Shown here in pieces: positions 43,534-52,988 of a stretch of 54,672 bases of DNA (positions within the stretch are counted from its first letter, which is position 1; every line of letters begins with the position of its first letter). Source of the DNA: Treponema sp. UBA1793 (GTDB taxonomy: Bacteria > Spirochaetota > Spirochaetia > Treponematales > Treponemataceae); the NCBI GenBank assembly GCA_002314445.1, contig DCFX01000051.1:1-54672 (forward strand), given 5' to 3'. The notes under the pieces were generated by a model. That model saw nothing but the letters and a program-made list of their open reading frames with translations. It did no database searches and was not told the DNA's origin. A program made the position numbers and the translations under genes.

Positions 43534-44205
43534 CTATTTTTCCAGTGCTATTTCTTCACCCGGCTGCATAATAAGTCTGTTCCGGGCGGTAAAACCGTCC
43601 GCTATTTTGTTGTCAAACAGTTCGCCGGGTTTGGTGTGTACGGGAATTGCGTGTCTGGCGCCGATGATGTCTGCGCATCGTGCTGCTTCCTTTGCATCCA
43701 TGTTGAAAATACCGTCGCATGGAAGGAGTGCATAATCGATGTTCATTTTGCTTAGTGAGTCATTCATATAATCGGTATAAGATGTGTCGCCCGCAGCATA
43801 GATTTTCATGCCGTCCTCAAGCGTGATTACATAACCGACACATTCGCTGCGGTTATGATGTGCATTATATGCTGGAACGGCTTGTATCGTAATTTTTCCG
43901 GCAACGGTTGTCTTGTATTCTCCGTTTACGAGTAAATTCCGTTCGCGTATAGTTCTGCACGTTCCTTTTTTTGTGACAAGGTTTACAGCCGTATGATCGT
44001 AATGCTCGTGGGTTACAAGTATGAGATCTGCCGGTACGTTGTATCCTTTGCCCGCATACGGATCGACGTATATGACAAAATCCTCTGATGTTCTGATACG
44101 GTAACTGCCATGTCCCTGATATAACAGCTTGGACATATATTTTTCCTCTCCATATGCTGCTGCAGTTGCAAGGACTGCAGACAGTAATACCAGTAATTTA
44201 CGCAT
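43534..44205 (-). CDS. Exported metallo-beta-lactamase-fold hydrolase
   Basis: This 223-residue protein has a signal peptide (about 1-19). The zinc-binding HEHYDH motif is in LILVTHEHYDHTAVN, followed by PAYNAHHNRSE, the Asp in YAAGDTSYTDYM, and the late His in HAIPVHTKP. This is the UlaG/YtnP-like small MBL layout, normally cytoplasmic, so export is unusual. The substrate is not predictable. It ends 4 bp from the convergent seven-helix gene. The ATG has no ribosome site and stands 6 nt after an extended -10 (TGC-TATACT, 44220-44212 on the minus strand). Confidence 0.85.
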   Translation of the reverse strand: MRKLLVLLSAVLATAAAYGEEKYMSKLLYQGHGSYRIRTSEDFVIYVDPYAGKGYNVPADLILVTHEHYDHTAVNLVTKKGTCRTIRERNLLVNGEYKTTVAGKITIQAVPAYNAHHNRSECVGYVITLEDGMKIYAAGDTSYTDYMNDSLSKMNIDYALLPCDGIFNMDAKEAARCADIIGARHAIPVHTKPGELFDNKIADGFTARNRLIMQPGEEIALEK

Positions 44206-44253
44206 ACGGTGAGTATAGCATAAGTCATGCGGATAATGTAGAGGAAATGGATA

Positions 44254-46176
44254 TTATCTTTCAGGCAGCCAGACCCGCATTTCGTTTTCGCCTCGGTTTG
44301 CCCATGCATAGTATGGAATAAGCGTAATAGTACACGGTGTTACAACCTGTGGTACATCGGAATAGAGCTGCCCGTTATCTTCCGTGCGCATGCCTTTTAC
44401 CGTGATTTTTCTCACCCCGGACAGCAGATCAGGTTCATATGCGGCTACAGACGGGACGTCCGTACGGTCTGTACTCAGGCTCAGGACGCTGCCGTTGTTA
44501 TCTTTACCCTCTGCGCAATAGACGAGGGGCCCCCTCATAAAGGCTGCCTTACCGGAATCTGCACTGACTTTCGGCGATGCGTACAGCCTGCGTACGCTCA
44601 TATCGAATTCGATTGTGACTGTGTCTGATACTGTAAAAGGTCCCTGTATGAAAGCATATCCATTGCTGCGTCTGCAGTTTATCTCTTTTCCGTTCATGCT
44701 GATTTTCGTGCTGCGGTTCCAGGAGGGAATGCGCAGCGCAAGTGTCATATCCATGCTTTCATTGACTGGTTCGAACGAATATGTGACAGTACCTTCATAC
44801 GGATATGCCGTGTCGACATGAACTTTTCCGCCAAGCTGTTCCGTGCCGTCAAGTGTTCCGCCTATGTACAGAACGGCATACGCTGTCCTGTTCTGTACGC
44901 ACCACGCATATCGTCCTATCGACGTGATAAGGCGTGCAACGTTCGGCGGGCAGCATGCGCATGCAAACCATTGGGGGCGCTGCGGCAATGCATGCCTGTG
45001 GGTGACTGCTTTACCGGAAATGCCGGGCAGGGATTCAAGTGCGTTGACATAGAAGAATCTCTTTCCGTCGAGCTGCATGCCTGCAAGAACACAGTTGTAC
45101 AGCGCGCGCTCCATGACATCCCCGTATTCGCCGTCCTTGAACAAATCGAGCATGCGGCGGGCAAAAAATATGAGTCCGACTGATGCACAGGTCTCTCCGT
45201 ATGCAGTATCGTTCGGCAGATGATAATCTTTTGTAAATGATTCGCCTTCATATGCAGAGCCGATTGCACCCGTTACGTACATCCGCTTTTGCGTGATGCT
45301 GTTCCAGAGCGTAACGCAGGCTTTTTTGAGCGATTCATCATTTGTTTCCGCTGCAACGGATGCCATACCCGAATACAGATAAACCGCGCGGACTGCATGT
45401 CCGACTGCATCTTCTTGTTCTCGTACAGGTTTGTGGCTCAGCGTATATTCCTTGTCGCCGTTCCACTTTCCCCATACCTGCCAGCCGCGTGTTGCACTTT
45501 CATGTTTAAAATAATCACTGTCAACGCCACGCACGTTAATAAAATGTTCCGCAAGCTCCTTGTACTTTCCGTTTCCTGTTGCGTGGTACATGCGCATAAG
45601 AGCAAGTTCCACTTCCGGATGTCCCGGGTAACCGGGGATAGTATGCGTTATAAAGTGATTGTAAATGTGATCAGCCATACGGCTCATGATGTCGAGCAGC
45701 GTCTTTTTACCGGTGCATTCGTAGTAAGCGACGGCGGCCTCCATCATGTGGCCGGCACAGTACAATTCATGCGCTTCCTGGAGGTCGGTCCACTGCCGCC
45801 CGGGTTCTTTTACCGTAAAATACGTATCAAGGTAGCCGTCACTTTTCTGTGCACGCCCTATGAGCGCAATCATAGCGTCACATCGTTTTTCCAGAGCCGG
45901 ATCGGCTTTCTGCGCCAGAGAATAAGCGGCCGCTTCCAGCCATTTTGCGACATCGCTGTCCTGAAATACCATGCCATAAAATTCACTGCTGCATTTTCCG
46001 GATTCGTTCATCTCAGCTGCCTGAATGAAGTTTTCAACCGCGTGGCTTTTCTCTATTCCCGGGATTGCATCATTAAGTATTTTTTCCTGATACGGTATGA
46101 CCGTGTCGACGACAAGCTTTTCATATCTCCCGAAAAAAGAATCCGATACCGTGAACATTTTCAACGCGTCTGTCAT
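44254..46176 (-). CDS. GH127 (DUF1680) beta-L-arabinofuranosidase-like enzyme
   Basis: This 640-residue cytoplasmic enzyme is of standard GH127 length. The (alpha/alpha)6 barrel carries the zinc/catalytic set: ETCASVGLIFFARRM (Glu and Cys) and FACACCPPNVARLI with the CCPPN signature; the family uses a Cys nucleophile coordinated to zinc. A C-terminal beta-sandwich (about 480-640) follows. The start at 46176 has AGGAG 6 nt upstream; the open frame extends 55 codons back into the AraC gene, but those codons overlap it. It lies 14 bp behind an AraC-type regulator and should release L-arabinofuranose or a related sugar from plant or glycoprotein glycans. No transporter is linked. Confidence 0.92.
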   Translation of the reverse strand: MTDALKMFTVSDSFFGRYEKLVVDTVIPYQEKILNDAIPGIEKSHAVENFIQAAEMNESGKCSSEFYGMVFQDSDVAKWLEAAAYSLAQKADPALEKRCDAMIALIGRAQKSDGYLDTYFTVKEPGRQWTDLQEAHELYCAGHMMEAAVAYYECTGKKTLLDIMSRMADHIYNHFITHTIPGYPGHPEVELALMRMYHATGNGKYKELAEHFINVRGVDSDYFKHESATRGWQVWGKWNGDKEYTLSHKPVREQEDAVGHAVRAVYLYSGMASVAAETNDESLKKACVTLWNSITQKRMYVTGAIGSAYEGESFTKDYHLPNDTAYGETCASVGLIFFARRMLDLFKDGEYGDVMERALYNCVLAGMQLDGKRFFYVNALESLPGISGKAVTHRHALPQRPQWFACACCPPNVARLITSIGRYAWCVQNRTAYAVLYIGGTLDGTEQLGGKVHVDTAYPYEGTVTYSFEPVNESMDMTLALRIPSWNRSTKISMNGKEINCRRSNGYAFIQGPFTVSDTVTIEFDMSVRRLYASPKVSADSGKAAFMRGPLVYCAEGKDNNGSVLSLSTDRTDVPSVAAYEPDLLSGVRKITVKGMRTEDNGQLYSDVPQVVTPCTITLIPYYAWANRGENEMRVWLPER

Positions 46177-46190
46177 AATCTGCTCCTGTA

Positions 46191-46994
46191 TTAATAATTT
46201 GTTTCTATCTGTTTCCTGTAACTGCTTGGACTCATTCCGCAGACTTTGTGGAATGTCCGGCTGAAATACAGCATATCGGAATATCCGAGCTTCCCGCTTA
46301 TTTCCTTTACAGAAAAAAGTGTTGTCCGGAGCAGCCTGCATGCTTCGTCAATCTTCAAATCTGTATGATATTTCTGAAGCGGAATATGCTTCTCTCTTTT
46401 AAATACCAGCTCAAGGTATTTCCCTGTCAGATTGAATTCATTTTCGAGCACATGAGAATCGAACGGCTCAGAGACATGTTCCTTCAGATATTCGGAAAGC
46501 CGTTCCGCCAGTACCGATTTCTGAGAGAACATATGCTGCGGATAAAAAGCTGCATCACAAAGCAGGGAAAAGAGCAGTGCACTGCTTTTCCATTTAAAAG
46601 CAGGCGTCCTGCAGATATACTGCTCGGTAAATTCCCTCAGGCCGTTTTCAATTTCCGAATGCGCAAGGCCTGCCGTCTTTTTGGGAATCGTTAGAAAATC
46701 CGTTTTTCCCGATTCACATTCCGACAGCATAAAATGGATATAATACCATGAGGTACCTGTCTTTATCTGCTTTTTACCGTAATGATGCACACCGCACTTT
46801 AAAAAAAACAGTTCACCTGCGTTTATTACGTAGTCGGCGCCATCTTCCGTTACGGTAATCTGTCCTGCAGTCACATAAATGAGTACGTTGAATGGAACTG
46901 TTCTGTCCGCATGTACAAACGGAGCATGACAGACAAGAAAATTGCATTCAAGAACAGAGGGAAATTGATTTTTTTCCAGCGTTATTTCATGCAT
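46191..46994 (-). CDS. AraC-family transcriptional regulator of the GH127 gene
   Basis: This 267-residue regulator has an N-terminal cupin sensor (about 15-110: VLIYVTAGQITVTEDGADYVINAGELFFL) and a C-terminal double helix-turn-helix (about 165-262) ending VKEISGKLGYSDMLYFSRTFHKVCGMSPSSYRK. It is upstream of GH127 in one unit and presumably activates it when its sugar is present. The ATG at 46994 is 7 nt after AATATA, with TGGACA 17 nt before that, and there is no ribosome site. Confidence 0.93.
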   Translation of the reverse strand: MHEITLEKNQFPSVLECNFLVCHAPFVHADRTVPFNVLIYVTAGQITVTEDGADYVINAGELFFLKCGVHHYGKKQIKTGTSWYYIHFMLSECESGKTDFLTIPKKTAGLAHSEIENGLREFTEQYICRTPAFKWKSSALLFSLLCDAAFYPQHMFSQKSVLAERLSEYLKEHVSEPFDSHVLENEFNLTGKYLELVFKREKHIPLQKYHTDLKIDEACRLLRTTLFSVKEISGKLGYSDMLYFSRTFHKVCGMSPSSYRKQIETNY

Positions 46995-47001
46995 ATGTGT
47001 A

Positions 47002-47030
47002 TATATTCCATAAATACCCTGCAGTGTCCA
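47002..47030 (-). promoter_or_regulatory. Promoter of the AraC-GH127 unit, leaderless spacing
   Basis: On the minus strand TGGACA (47030-47025), 17 nt, AATATA (47007-47002), 7 nt, ATG at 46994. Confidence 0.55.
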
Positions 47031-47124
47031 CTGTATATGCGTGTATAATCCATATATCTGCGTGTTTTTGCATTATATCCGGCTAAAAGGAACAGATATA
47101 GTGTAAACCTGCAGGTCATATCCC

Positions 47125-47153
47125 TTGAAAATTCATGGTCTTTCTACTAACAT
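47125..47153 (+). promoter_or_regulatory. Promoter of rsgA, leaderless spacing
   Basis: TTGAAA (47125-47130), 17 nt, TAACAT (47148-47153), 6 nt, ATG at 47160. Confidence 0.6.
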
Positions 47154-47159
47154 ATTTTT

Positions 47160-48119
47160 ATGCAGGGAATCGTTCTTGACGGGGCAAATAATTATTTCAA
47201 AATAGAATGCAGCGACAACATCACTCGTTCTTGTTCAATTAAAGGGAAAGTGTTGAAAATCGATGTTCACTATTATAATCCTCTTGCCCCCGGCGATATC
47301 GTCGAAATTGAGCCTGATAAGCTCGACAATACAAAAGGGCAGGTGATTTCATTAGTGCCGCGGCGAAATGAATTTGTGCGCTGGAACGTCAAAGGCCGGT
47401 GTCCGCAGCTGCTTGCAGCAAACCTTGATTACCTTATCCTCGTTACAACGCCCGATGAACCGCCGTTCAGGCCGCGCTTTATTGACAGGGAGCTTGCACA
47501 GGCTGAATATGAAGGGCTCACCCCTGTTATCGTATGCAATAAATATGATTTGGCGGACGACGATGATACTGATTTTCAACTGCGTATGAAAATATGGGAA
47601 GACCTTAACTATAGGGTGATGCATATCTCTGCAAAAACGGGCGAGGGTATGAAGGAATTTGCAGAACTGCTTGCAGGCCGGTTAAGTGCTTTTGTCGGTC
47701 AGTCGGGAGTCGGAAAATCGAGCCTTGTGAATGCGCTTGACAGCAATTCCACGCTTCGCACGGGCGGGCTTTGTCTGAAATACGACCGCGGTTCTCATAC
47801 GACGTCAAAGGGAACGCTTAACCGCCTTGTACTCAATGAATCGCTCATCGGGCAAAGCGATGTAACGGCCTCAATAATTGATACTCCCGGAATCAGACGG
47901 TTTGTGCTGCACGATGTCGCCGCAGAAGATATTGCGCTGTATTTCCGTGAGTTCAGGCCGCTTGTCGGCACGTGTACTTTCGGCATGAGCTGTACACACA
48001 CTCACGAACCGGGATGCAGGATACTTGAAGCTGTCAACGCAGGTGTTATCACTGAAGAGCGGTACGACAGCTGGCTCCGTATTAAAAATGAAATACAAAC
48101 AGGAAGCTGGGAAGATTAA
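47160..48119 (+). CDS. rsgA: Ribosome small-subunit maturation GTPase RsgA
   Basis: This 319-residue circularly permuted GTPase helps late 30S assembly. An N-terminal OB fold (about 1-75) is followed by the permuted G motifs: NKYD (G4), ISAKTGEG (G5), GQSGVGKSS (G1) and DTPG (G3). The C-terminal zinc site has CTFGMSCTHTHEPGC. A switch-like TTSKGTLNRL stands where G2 lies. The start is the ATG at 47160, with no ribosome site but a well-spaced promoter directly before it. mutS2 follows after 28 bp and is probably co-transcribed. Confidence 0.95.
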   Translation: MQGIVLDGANNYFKIECSDNITRSCSIKGKVLKIDVHYYNPLAPGDIVEIEPDKLDNTKGQVISLVPRRNEFVRWNVKGRCPQLLAANLDYLILVTTPDEPPFRPRFIDRELAQAEYEGLTPVIVCNKYDLADDDDTDFQLRMKIWEDLNYRVMHISAKTGEGMKEFAELLAGRLSAFVGQSGVGKSSLVNALDSNSTLRTGGLCLKYDRGSHTTSKGTLNRLVLNESLIGQSDVTASIIDTPGIRRFVLHDVAAEDIALYFREFRPLVGTCTFGMSCTHTHEPGCRILEAVNAGVITEERYDSWLRIKNEIQTGSWED

Positions 48120-48147
48120 CGATTATTAATCAGCAGAATTAACAAAG

Positions 48148-50700
48148 ATGGATAAAACAACACTTACAGAACTTGATTACTACCGCATACGTGATACAAT
48201 CGCAGGCTATTGCGTAAGCAGAGAGGGAAAGGCCGCACTGCTTGAACGCGAACCGTTTACAGATCCGGTGCAGATTGAACAGTTGAAAAACGCAAGCCGT
48301 GAATGGAGGGCATACAATACATCGACTCGATCTCCGGCTCTCTCTTCGTGGCCGGAAATACAGTTTCTTTTTCAAATTATGAAAGTCGACGGAGCAGCTC
48401 TTACGCTCGAACAGGTATATGCACTCGGCCTGTTCTGTACATCTGCTAAAAAAGCTGCATCCTCCGTACTCGGAGCAGAGACAGAACTTACGCTCACCTG
48501 TCTGGCTCAGGCAGTACGGAGTATTCCTGACCTGAGTGCAGCATCTTCTGAAATATTCCGCATCATCACACCCGACGGTGAAATAAAGGAACTTCCCGAA
48601 CTGAGGGAAATACGTGTGAGAATTGCAGAACTTAATAAGAAAATCAGGATTCTAATGCATGCATATACTTCCGACCAGAAGCTTGCCTCCGTGCTTGAAT
48701 CGACGGTGCCTGCATTCCGTTCGGGACATCAGGTACTTGCAGTCCACGCATCACAGCGCAACCGCATTCCCGGAATTATACACGAAGTATCGCAGTCCGG
48801 ACAAACCGTATACATTGAACCGGAAGACTCAGTGAAGGCAAGCAACGATCTCGTTCAGGAGGAATTCAACCTTCAGCTTGCAATCCGCACGATACTGAAA
48901 AGACTGACTGCTGCGCTCGCTCCCTTTGCGGATACGTTTGCAGCGGCTCTTCCCGTCATGATTATGCTTGATACGACATGTGCCGCTTCCCGGTGGGGAA
49001 TTGAGCGCAACTGCGTATATGCCCTTCCCTGCGACGAAAGCCAGCCTCTCAATATAGTACAGGCACGTCATCCGCTGCTCGGGGATAAAGCCGTGCCGAT
49101 TGACGTACGTTTTATGCCGGGGAAACGCGTACTCATCATTACGGGGCCGAATACAGGCGGAAAGACAGTTACGCTTAAAACCATCGCACTGTTTTCAATG
49201 CTCAATCAAAGCGGTTTTCCTGTTCCTGCAAAAGAAGGAACACGACTCCCCGTATTTTCGGGAGTGTTCGCGGATATAGGTGACGGGCAGTCGCTCGATC
49301 AGTCTCTCTCCACGTTCAGTGCACATATGAAAAATATTGCACGTGCGCTTGCTGAATCCGTGTCGAGCAGCCTGATTCTGCTTGATGAGCTTGGAAGCGG
49401 TACAGACCCGCAGGAAGGAGCCGCAATCGGTATGGCTGTCCTTGATACGCTCATCGAACGCAACGCGTTTGTACTTGTCACGACACATCAGGGGGTATTG
49501 AAGAACTACGGCTGGACACATCCGACGTGCATAAATGCTTCAGTCGAGTTCAACAGCAGAACGCTCTCTCCTACATATAGGCTTCTCATGGGCGTTCCGG
49601 GAGAAAGCCGGGCGCTCGATATAGCCGCAAAAAGCGGCCTCCCTGCAGGCGTCGTTTCAAAAGCACGGTCATACATTGTAAATGAACAGGCTGATATATC
49701 TGCACTCATCAAAGGACTTACAGCAAAACATTCGGAACTTGACGTACTGCTTATGCAGTACAAACGCAGCGAAGAAGAACTCAACGAACGCAGACGCAAA
49801 ATTGATACAAAAGATTTAATGCTGCGGCAGAAAGAATATGAACTGAAAATCGGTTCCCATACGGAAACTGCACAGTTCCTTGCGGACAGCAGGAAGCAGC
49901 TTGAAAATCTTGTGCGCACGCTGCGTGAAGGTGAAATCACCAGAGAAAAAACGCTTTCAGTAAAACAGTATATTGCCAATTTGACAAAAGCCGTGAGTGA
50001 ACAGGAATCGCAGCTGGAAGCGGAAAGCGCAAATCTTTCGGATGATGTGAACGCATTCCGTAAAATAGCAGAATTGACGCCTCATCCGCACAGCAGCAAG
50101 CCTGCAAAAAAGCGGATGAAAAACGCCGAAGCACTCAAGCTGGTACACGAGGCTGATTCAGCATTGCCGCCGGCAGCGGAGAACCGGCAGAAGGTTGTTG
50201 CAGCAGTTACTGATTCAGTCGGCAAAGGCCTGCAGAAACGGCTTGTATTCAAGCCCGGTGCGTCCGTCCTTGTGGGAAAAGAGCGCAGAAGCGGTACCAT
50301 TGTTTCAGGAGAGGGGAGGGGCAGCTGGCTTGTACAAATCGGCAGCATCAAAATAACCATAAAGCAGAAAGAGCTTGAGCTTGTCGCGCCAAGCAGGCAT
50401 GTAAACACTCCGTCCGTTACCGTAGACATTGCCCAGAACGACGGTGCAGGCGAACGTCCCTTGTTTGAGCTTCGTCTCCTCGGCATGCGCGAAGACGAAG
50501 CTGTAAGGGCCCTCGAACACCAGCTCGATTTATGCACAGTGCAGAATTTCCGCAATTTCAGTATCATCCACGGAAAGGGCAGCGGTATACTCCAGCAGGC
50601 AGTACAGAATTATCTGTCTCATTACGAGGGGGTCAAGGAATTCCATTTTGCGCCCCCTGAGGACGGTGGTACCGGTAAAACATACGTTACGCTGAGATAG
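48148..50700 (+). CDS. mutS2: MutS2-type ATPase/nuclease
   Basis: This 850-residue MutS2 acts on recombination intermediates and on collided ribosomes in other bacteria. The core MutS clamp region (about 1-300) precedes the ATPase: Walker A GPNTGGKTVTLKT, Walker B LILLDELGSGTDPQEG, then VTTHQGVLKNYG. A coiled coil (about 520-640) and KOW-like segment lead to the C-terminal Smr domain (about 770-850) with IIHGKGSG. The Smr LDxR motif reads ELRLLGMR here: the usual Asp (as in LDLRG) is replaced, which in other MutS2 proteins affects nuclease activity. No clear ribosome site precedes the ATG. It has no MutS mismatch domain I. Confidence 0.94.
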   Translation: MDKTTLTELDYYRIRDTIAGYCVSREGKAALLEREPFTDPVQIEQLKNASREWRAYNTSTRSPALSSWPEIQFLFQIMKVDGAALTLEQVYALGLFCTSAKKAASSVLGAETELTLTCLAQAVRSIPDLSAASSEIFRIITPDGEIKELPELREIRVRIAELNKKIRILMHAYTSDQKLASVLESTVPAFRSGHQVLAVHASQRNRIPGIIHEVSQSGQTVYIEPEDSVKASNDLVQEEFNLQLAIRTILKRLTAALAPFADTFAAALPVMIMLDTTCAASRWGIERNCVYALPCDESQPLNIVQARHPLLGDKAVPIDVRFMPGKRVLIITGPNTGGKTVTLKTIALFSMLNQSGFPVPAKEGTRLPVFSGVFADIGDGQSLDQSLSTFSAHMKNIARALAESVSSSLILLDELGSGTDPQEGAAIGMAVLDTLIERNAFVLVTTHQGVLKNYGWTHPTCINASVEFNSRTLSPTYRLLMGVPGESRALDIAAKSGLPAGVVSKARSYIVNEQADISALIKGLTAKHSELDVLLMQYKRSEEELNERRRKIDTKDLMLRQKEYELKIGSHTETAQFLADSRKQLENLVRTLREGEITREKTLSVKQYIANLTKAVSEQESQLEAESANLSDDVNAFRKIAELTPHPHSSKPAKKRMKNAEALKLVHEADSALPPAAENRQKVVAAVTDSVGKGLQKRLVFKPGASVLVGKERRSGTIVSGEGRGSWLVQIGSIKITIKQKELELVAPSRHVNTPSVTVDIAQNDGAGERPLFELRLLGMREDEAVRALEHQLDLCTVQNFRNFSIIHGKGSGILQQAVQNYLSHYEGVKEFHFAPPEDGGTGKTYVTLR

Positions 50701-50726
50701 CAAACAGGCATACATCCGGCAGTTTT

Positions 50727-50915
50727 TTAATCGTCATTCTGGCCATTTAGATCGTCAAAGTCGTCTGAACCGTCAGGATTGCATTTCCATCCGGATTGTT
50801 TTTCCTGAAGCATGTCAGCATCTTCGCGTCCCTGCCAGTTTTTGCGCCGGGGTAATTTTGAATTTTTTGTTTTGAACATACCAGTTTCGTCATCAGGTGA
50901 TTCATCATCAAGCAT
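50727..50915 (-). CDS. Small acidic hypothetical protein
   Basis: This 62-residue protein is strongly acidic at both ends (start MLDDESPDDETG, end DGSDDFDDLNGQNDD) with a short basic stretch between (LPRRKNWQGRE). No family is recognised. It is accepted as real because GGAGG lies 7 nt before the ATG. It converges on mutS2. It is probably disordered and soluble. Confidence 0.6.
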   Translation of the reverse strand: MLDDESPDDETGMFKTKNSKLPRRKNWQGREDADMLQEKQSGWKCNPDGSDDFDDLNGQNDD

Positions 50916-51024
50916 GATTTACCTCCATAAAAAGAAACCTGAGTAATATACTATAAAGTGAGATTGTTTTTGAGTCAATATTTTTAATAACGCTTGACAG
51001 TATCACTTTTTTTATACACAATAT

Positions 51025-51038
51025 TGCATAAATATACA
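51025..51038. promoter_or_regulatory. ARG box upstream of argR
   Basis: TGCATAAATATACA matches the ArgR half-box pair pattern TGNATN-N3-ATNCA. It lies between a TTGACA-led promoter (TTGACA near 50995) and the argR start, consistent with autorepression. Confidence 0.65.
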
Positions 51039-51053
51039 TTCTAAAAGGTGACC

Positions 51054-51524
51054 ATGAAAGAACGGCTTACACGACTTAAAACTATACGCAAACTCATAAA
51101 GAACTACCGGATTGAAAGCCAGGAAACACTGCTGGCATATCTGCAGAAAGAAGGATACGAAGTAACTCAGGCTACTCTTTCCCGTGACTTGAAACTGCTT
51201 AAAGTAGGAAAGGTGTCTGACGGCAACAGCGGTTACATATACACGCTGCCCGGAGAAGATGAACGGGCCGAATCGGAACAGATTTACGTGCAGGATTTCC
51301 TTCGCGGCTATGTGAGCATAGATTATTCCGGCAATATCATCGTTATAAAAACATTTCCCGGACACGCAAATACAGTCTGCAATGCGCTTGACAACATGAA
51401 TATGGACGAAATTCTCGGCACTGTTGCAGGCGACAACTGTCTGTTTGCCTGCCTGAGAGAAGGAATAACAGGCGAAAAATTTATGGAAGAGCTGAAGCGC
51501 AGAATTCCTGAGCTGGAGGATTAA
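51054..51524 (+). CDS. argR: Arginine repressor
   Basis: This 156-residue regulator is of standard ArgR length. The N-terminal winged helix (about 1-70) contains QEGY-type KEGYEVTQATLSRDLKLLKVGK, the family's DNA-binding signature. The C-terminal hexamerisation and arginine-binding domain has GHANTVCNALDNM and ILGTVAGDNCLFACL. The ATG at 51054 follows AAAGGTG; a GTG at 51048 is part of that ribosome site. No arginine metabolism gene is in the window. An ARG box lies just upstream. Confidence 0.94.
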   Translation: MKERLTRLKTIRKLIKNYRIESQETLLAYLQKEGYEVTQATLSRDLKLLKVGKVSDGNSGYIYTLPGEDERAESEQIYVQDFLRGYVSIDYSGNIIVIKTFPGHANTVCNALDNMNMDEILGTVAGDNCLFACLREGITGEKFMEELKRRIPELED

Positions 51525-51701
51525 AACTCTGTGCAGCCTTACTTATAGTCCGAATGTAACGTTTACAGCAGAGCGGACTGCGGGGCAGGACTCTTCTGTA
51601 TACATTTTGTCCGGTTTTTCTGCCGGTATCCCATAAAAATTGATATTCACCTGGGATGTCAGGTTGATATCAGCATGCCATTGAGATGCGTTTTCATGTT
51701 A

Positions 51702-52988
51702 TTAATGCACCACCGGAACATCATTAATATTGGTAGTGTATTCCGGTGAGAGCATTTTCCTGTCCATAATCCAGTCAGCTTTTTTTCCGTCCGCTTTAGT
51801 TTCTTTTGTAAGATTGCGCGTACCCGGATGAATGCATCCTCGCCCGTATTTTGCGTTGATACAGTCGCATGCACTCATGACAGCTTTGTTCTTTTTATCA
51901 GATGCCTCATTGTCACAGAACAGATCCGGCTGTGCTTTTGCTTCATCCTCAAGCGCAATCAGGTTAATCATGATTTTGCGGTATTCATATCCGTCCCGGA
52001 AAATCGACCGCATAAGACGTATTGCTGCAGCAAGTATATCAGGCAGATAACTCGATGAAGACGGGAGCTCTGCAGTTGCTGCGTTAAAGTATTCTCCGGA
52101 TCTGTCCTCTGTTATATAATTATGCGCGGTCATGAGATATACAGAAACGATTCTGCACGCAGAACCCTCTGCCCTCATCCGTTCTACTGCAAGCTGCGTA
52201 TATTCCGCAAGGGCTGTTTCGAGCTCACTGAATCCGGTAACACCGTGAGCGAATGATCTGCCAGTACCGATGTTCTGCTTGTTATTGAGTTCATTTCTGT
52301 CCAGTGCCTGAATGCCATTGAGTTCCTGTACCGTGCGGAATCCTGTAATGGACAAATACTTCTTTGCCTTATCAAGCGGAAAATTGGCAAGGTCGAATGC
52401 TGTATGTACTCCCAGTCTGGCAAGTATTTCGGCCTTTCTCTTTCCTATTCCCCATATGTCGGCGGCATTATAATCTGCAAGCACAGCATTCCTGTCAAGT
52501 TCCTGCCAATTGCATATACCGCCGAATTTTTTTGCAAGTTTGTTGCACATTTTTGCAAGAGTTTTAGTTGGTGCAATTCCAACGGATATGGGAATGTGTA
52601 TTTCACGTAAAGCCCTGTCCTTGATTTCTCTGCCGATTTCCGAGTAATCGGCGTTTTTCCAGTCGGTCAGATAAACAAAACTTTCATCTATCGAATACGG
52701 TTCTGTTTCTAAACTGTACTCACTGTACAGAATATTCAGCCGCCTGCTTATGTCGGCATATAATGTATAATTTGAAGAGAAAACAAATACTCCATTTTCT
52801 TCGTACTGTTTTTTTACCTGAAAATACAAGTCACCGCGTTTGCATCCCAAGTCCTTACATTCCTGATTAAGTGCAATGACAACGCCATCGTTGTTCGTCA
52901 GTACAGCTATCGGCTTGCCGGCCAGATCTGGTCTGAATATGCGTTCGCACGAAGCATAAAAACTGTTTCCATCAATATGAAATATCAT
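51702..52988 (-). CDS. umuC: Y-family DNA polymerase, UmuC-like
   Basis: This 428-residue translesion polymerase is of normal UmuC length. The palm starts IFHIDGNSFYASCERIFRPD and has the catalytic SIDESFVYL pair; the HhH region (IWGIGKRKAEILARLGVHT) and the C-terminal little finger follow. It overlaps the umuD-like gene by 4 bp (ATGA) and so is translated with it. It should act as the catalytic subunit of a polymerase V-like complex after DNA damage. All acidic catalytic residues are in place. Confidence 0.93.
   Translation of the reverse strand: MIFHIDGNSFYASCERIFRPDLAGKPIAVLTNNDGVVIALNQECKDLGCKRGDLYFQVKKQYEENGVFVFSSNYTLYADISRRLNILYSEYSLETEPYSIDESFVYLTDWKNADYSEIGREIKDRALREIHIPISVGIAPTKTLAKMCNKLAKKFGGICNWQELDRNAVLADYNAADIWGIGKRKAEILARLGVHTAFDLANFPLDKAKKYLSITGFRTVQELNGIQALDRNELNNKQNIGTGRSFAHGVTGFSELETALAEYTQLAVERMRAEGSACRIVSVYLMTAHNYITEDRSGEYFNAATAELPSSSSYLPDILAAAIRLMRSIFRDGYEYRKIMINLIALEDEAKAQPDLFCDNEASDKKNKAVMSACDCINAKYGRGCIHPGTRNLTKETKADGKKADWIMDRKMLSPEYTTNINDVPVVH

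Noticed and set aside
45289..46194. A 301-codon plus-strand frame opposite GH127
   Set aside because: The minus strand carries a clear GH127 enzyme; the plus frame is rich in Cys, Phe and Arg with no recognisable domain and is a shadow.
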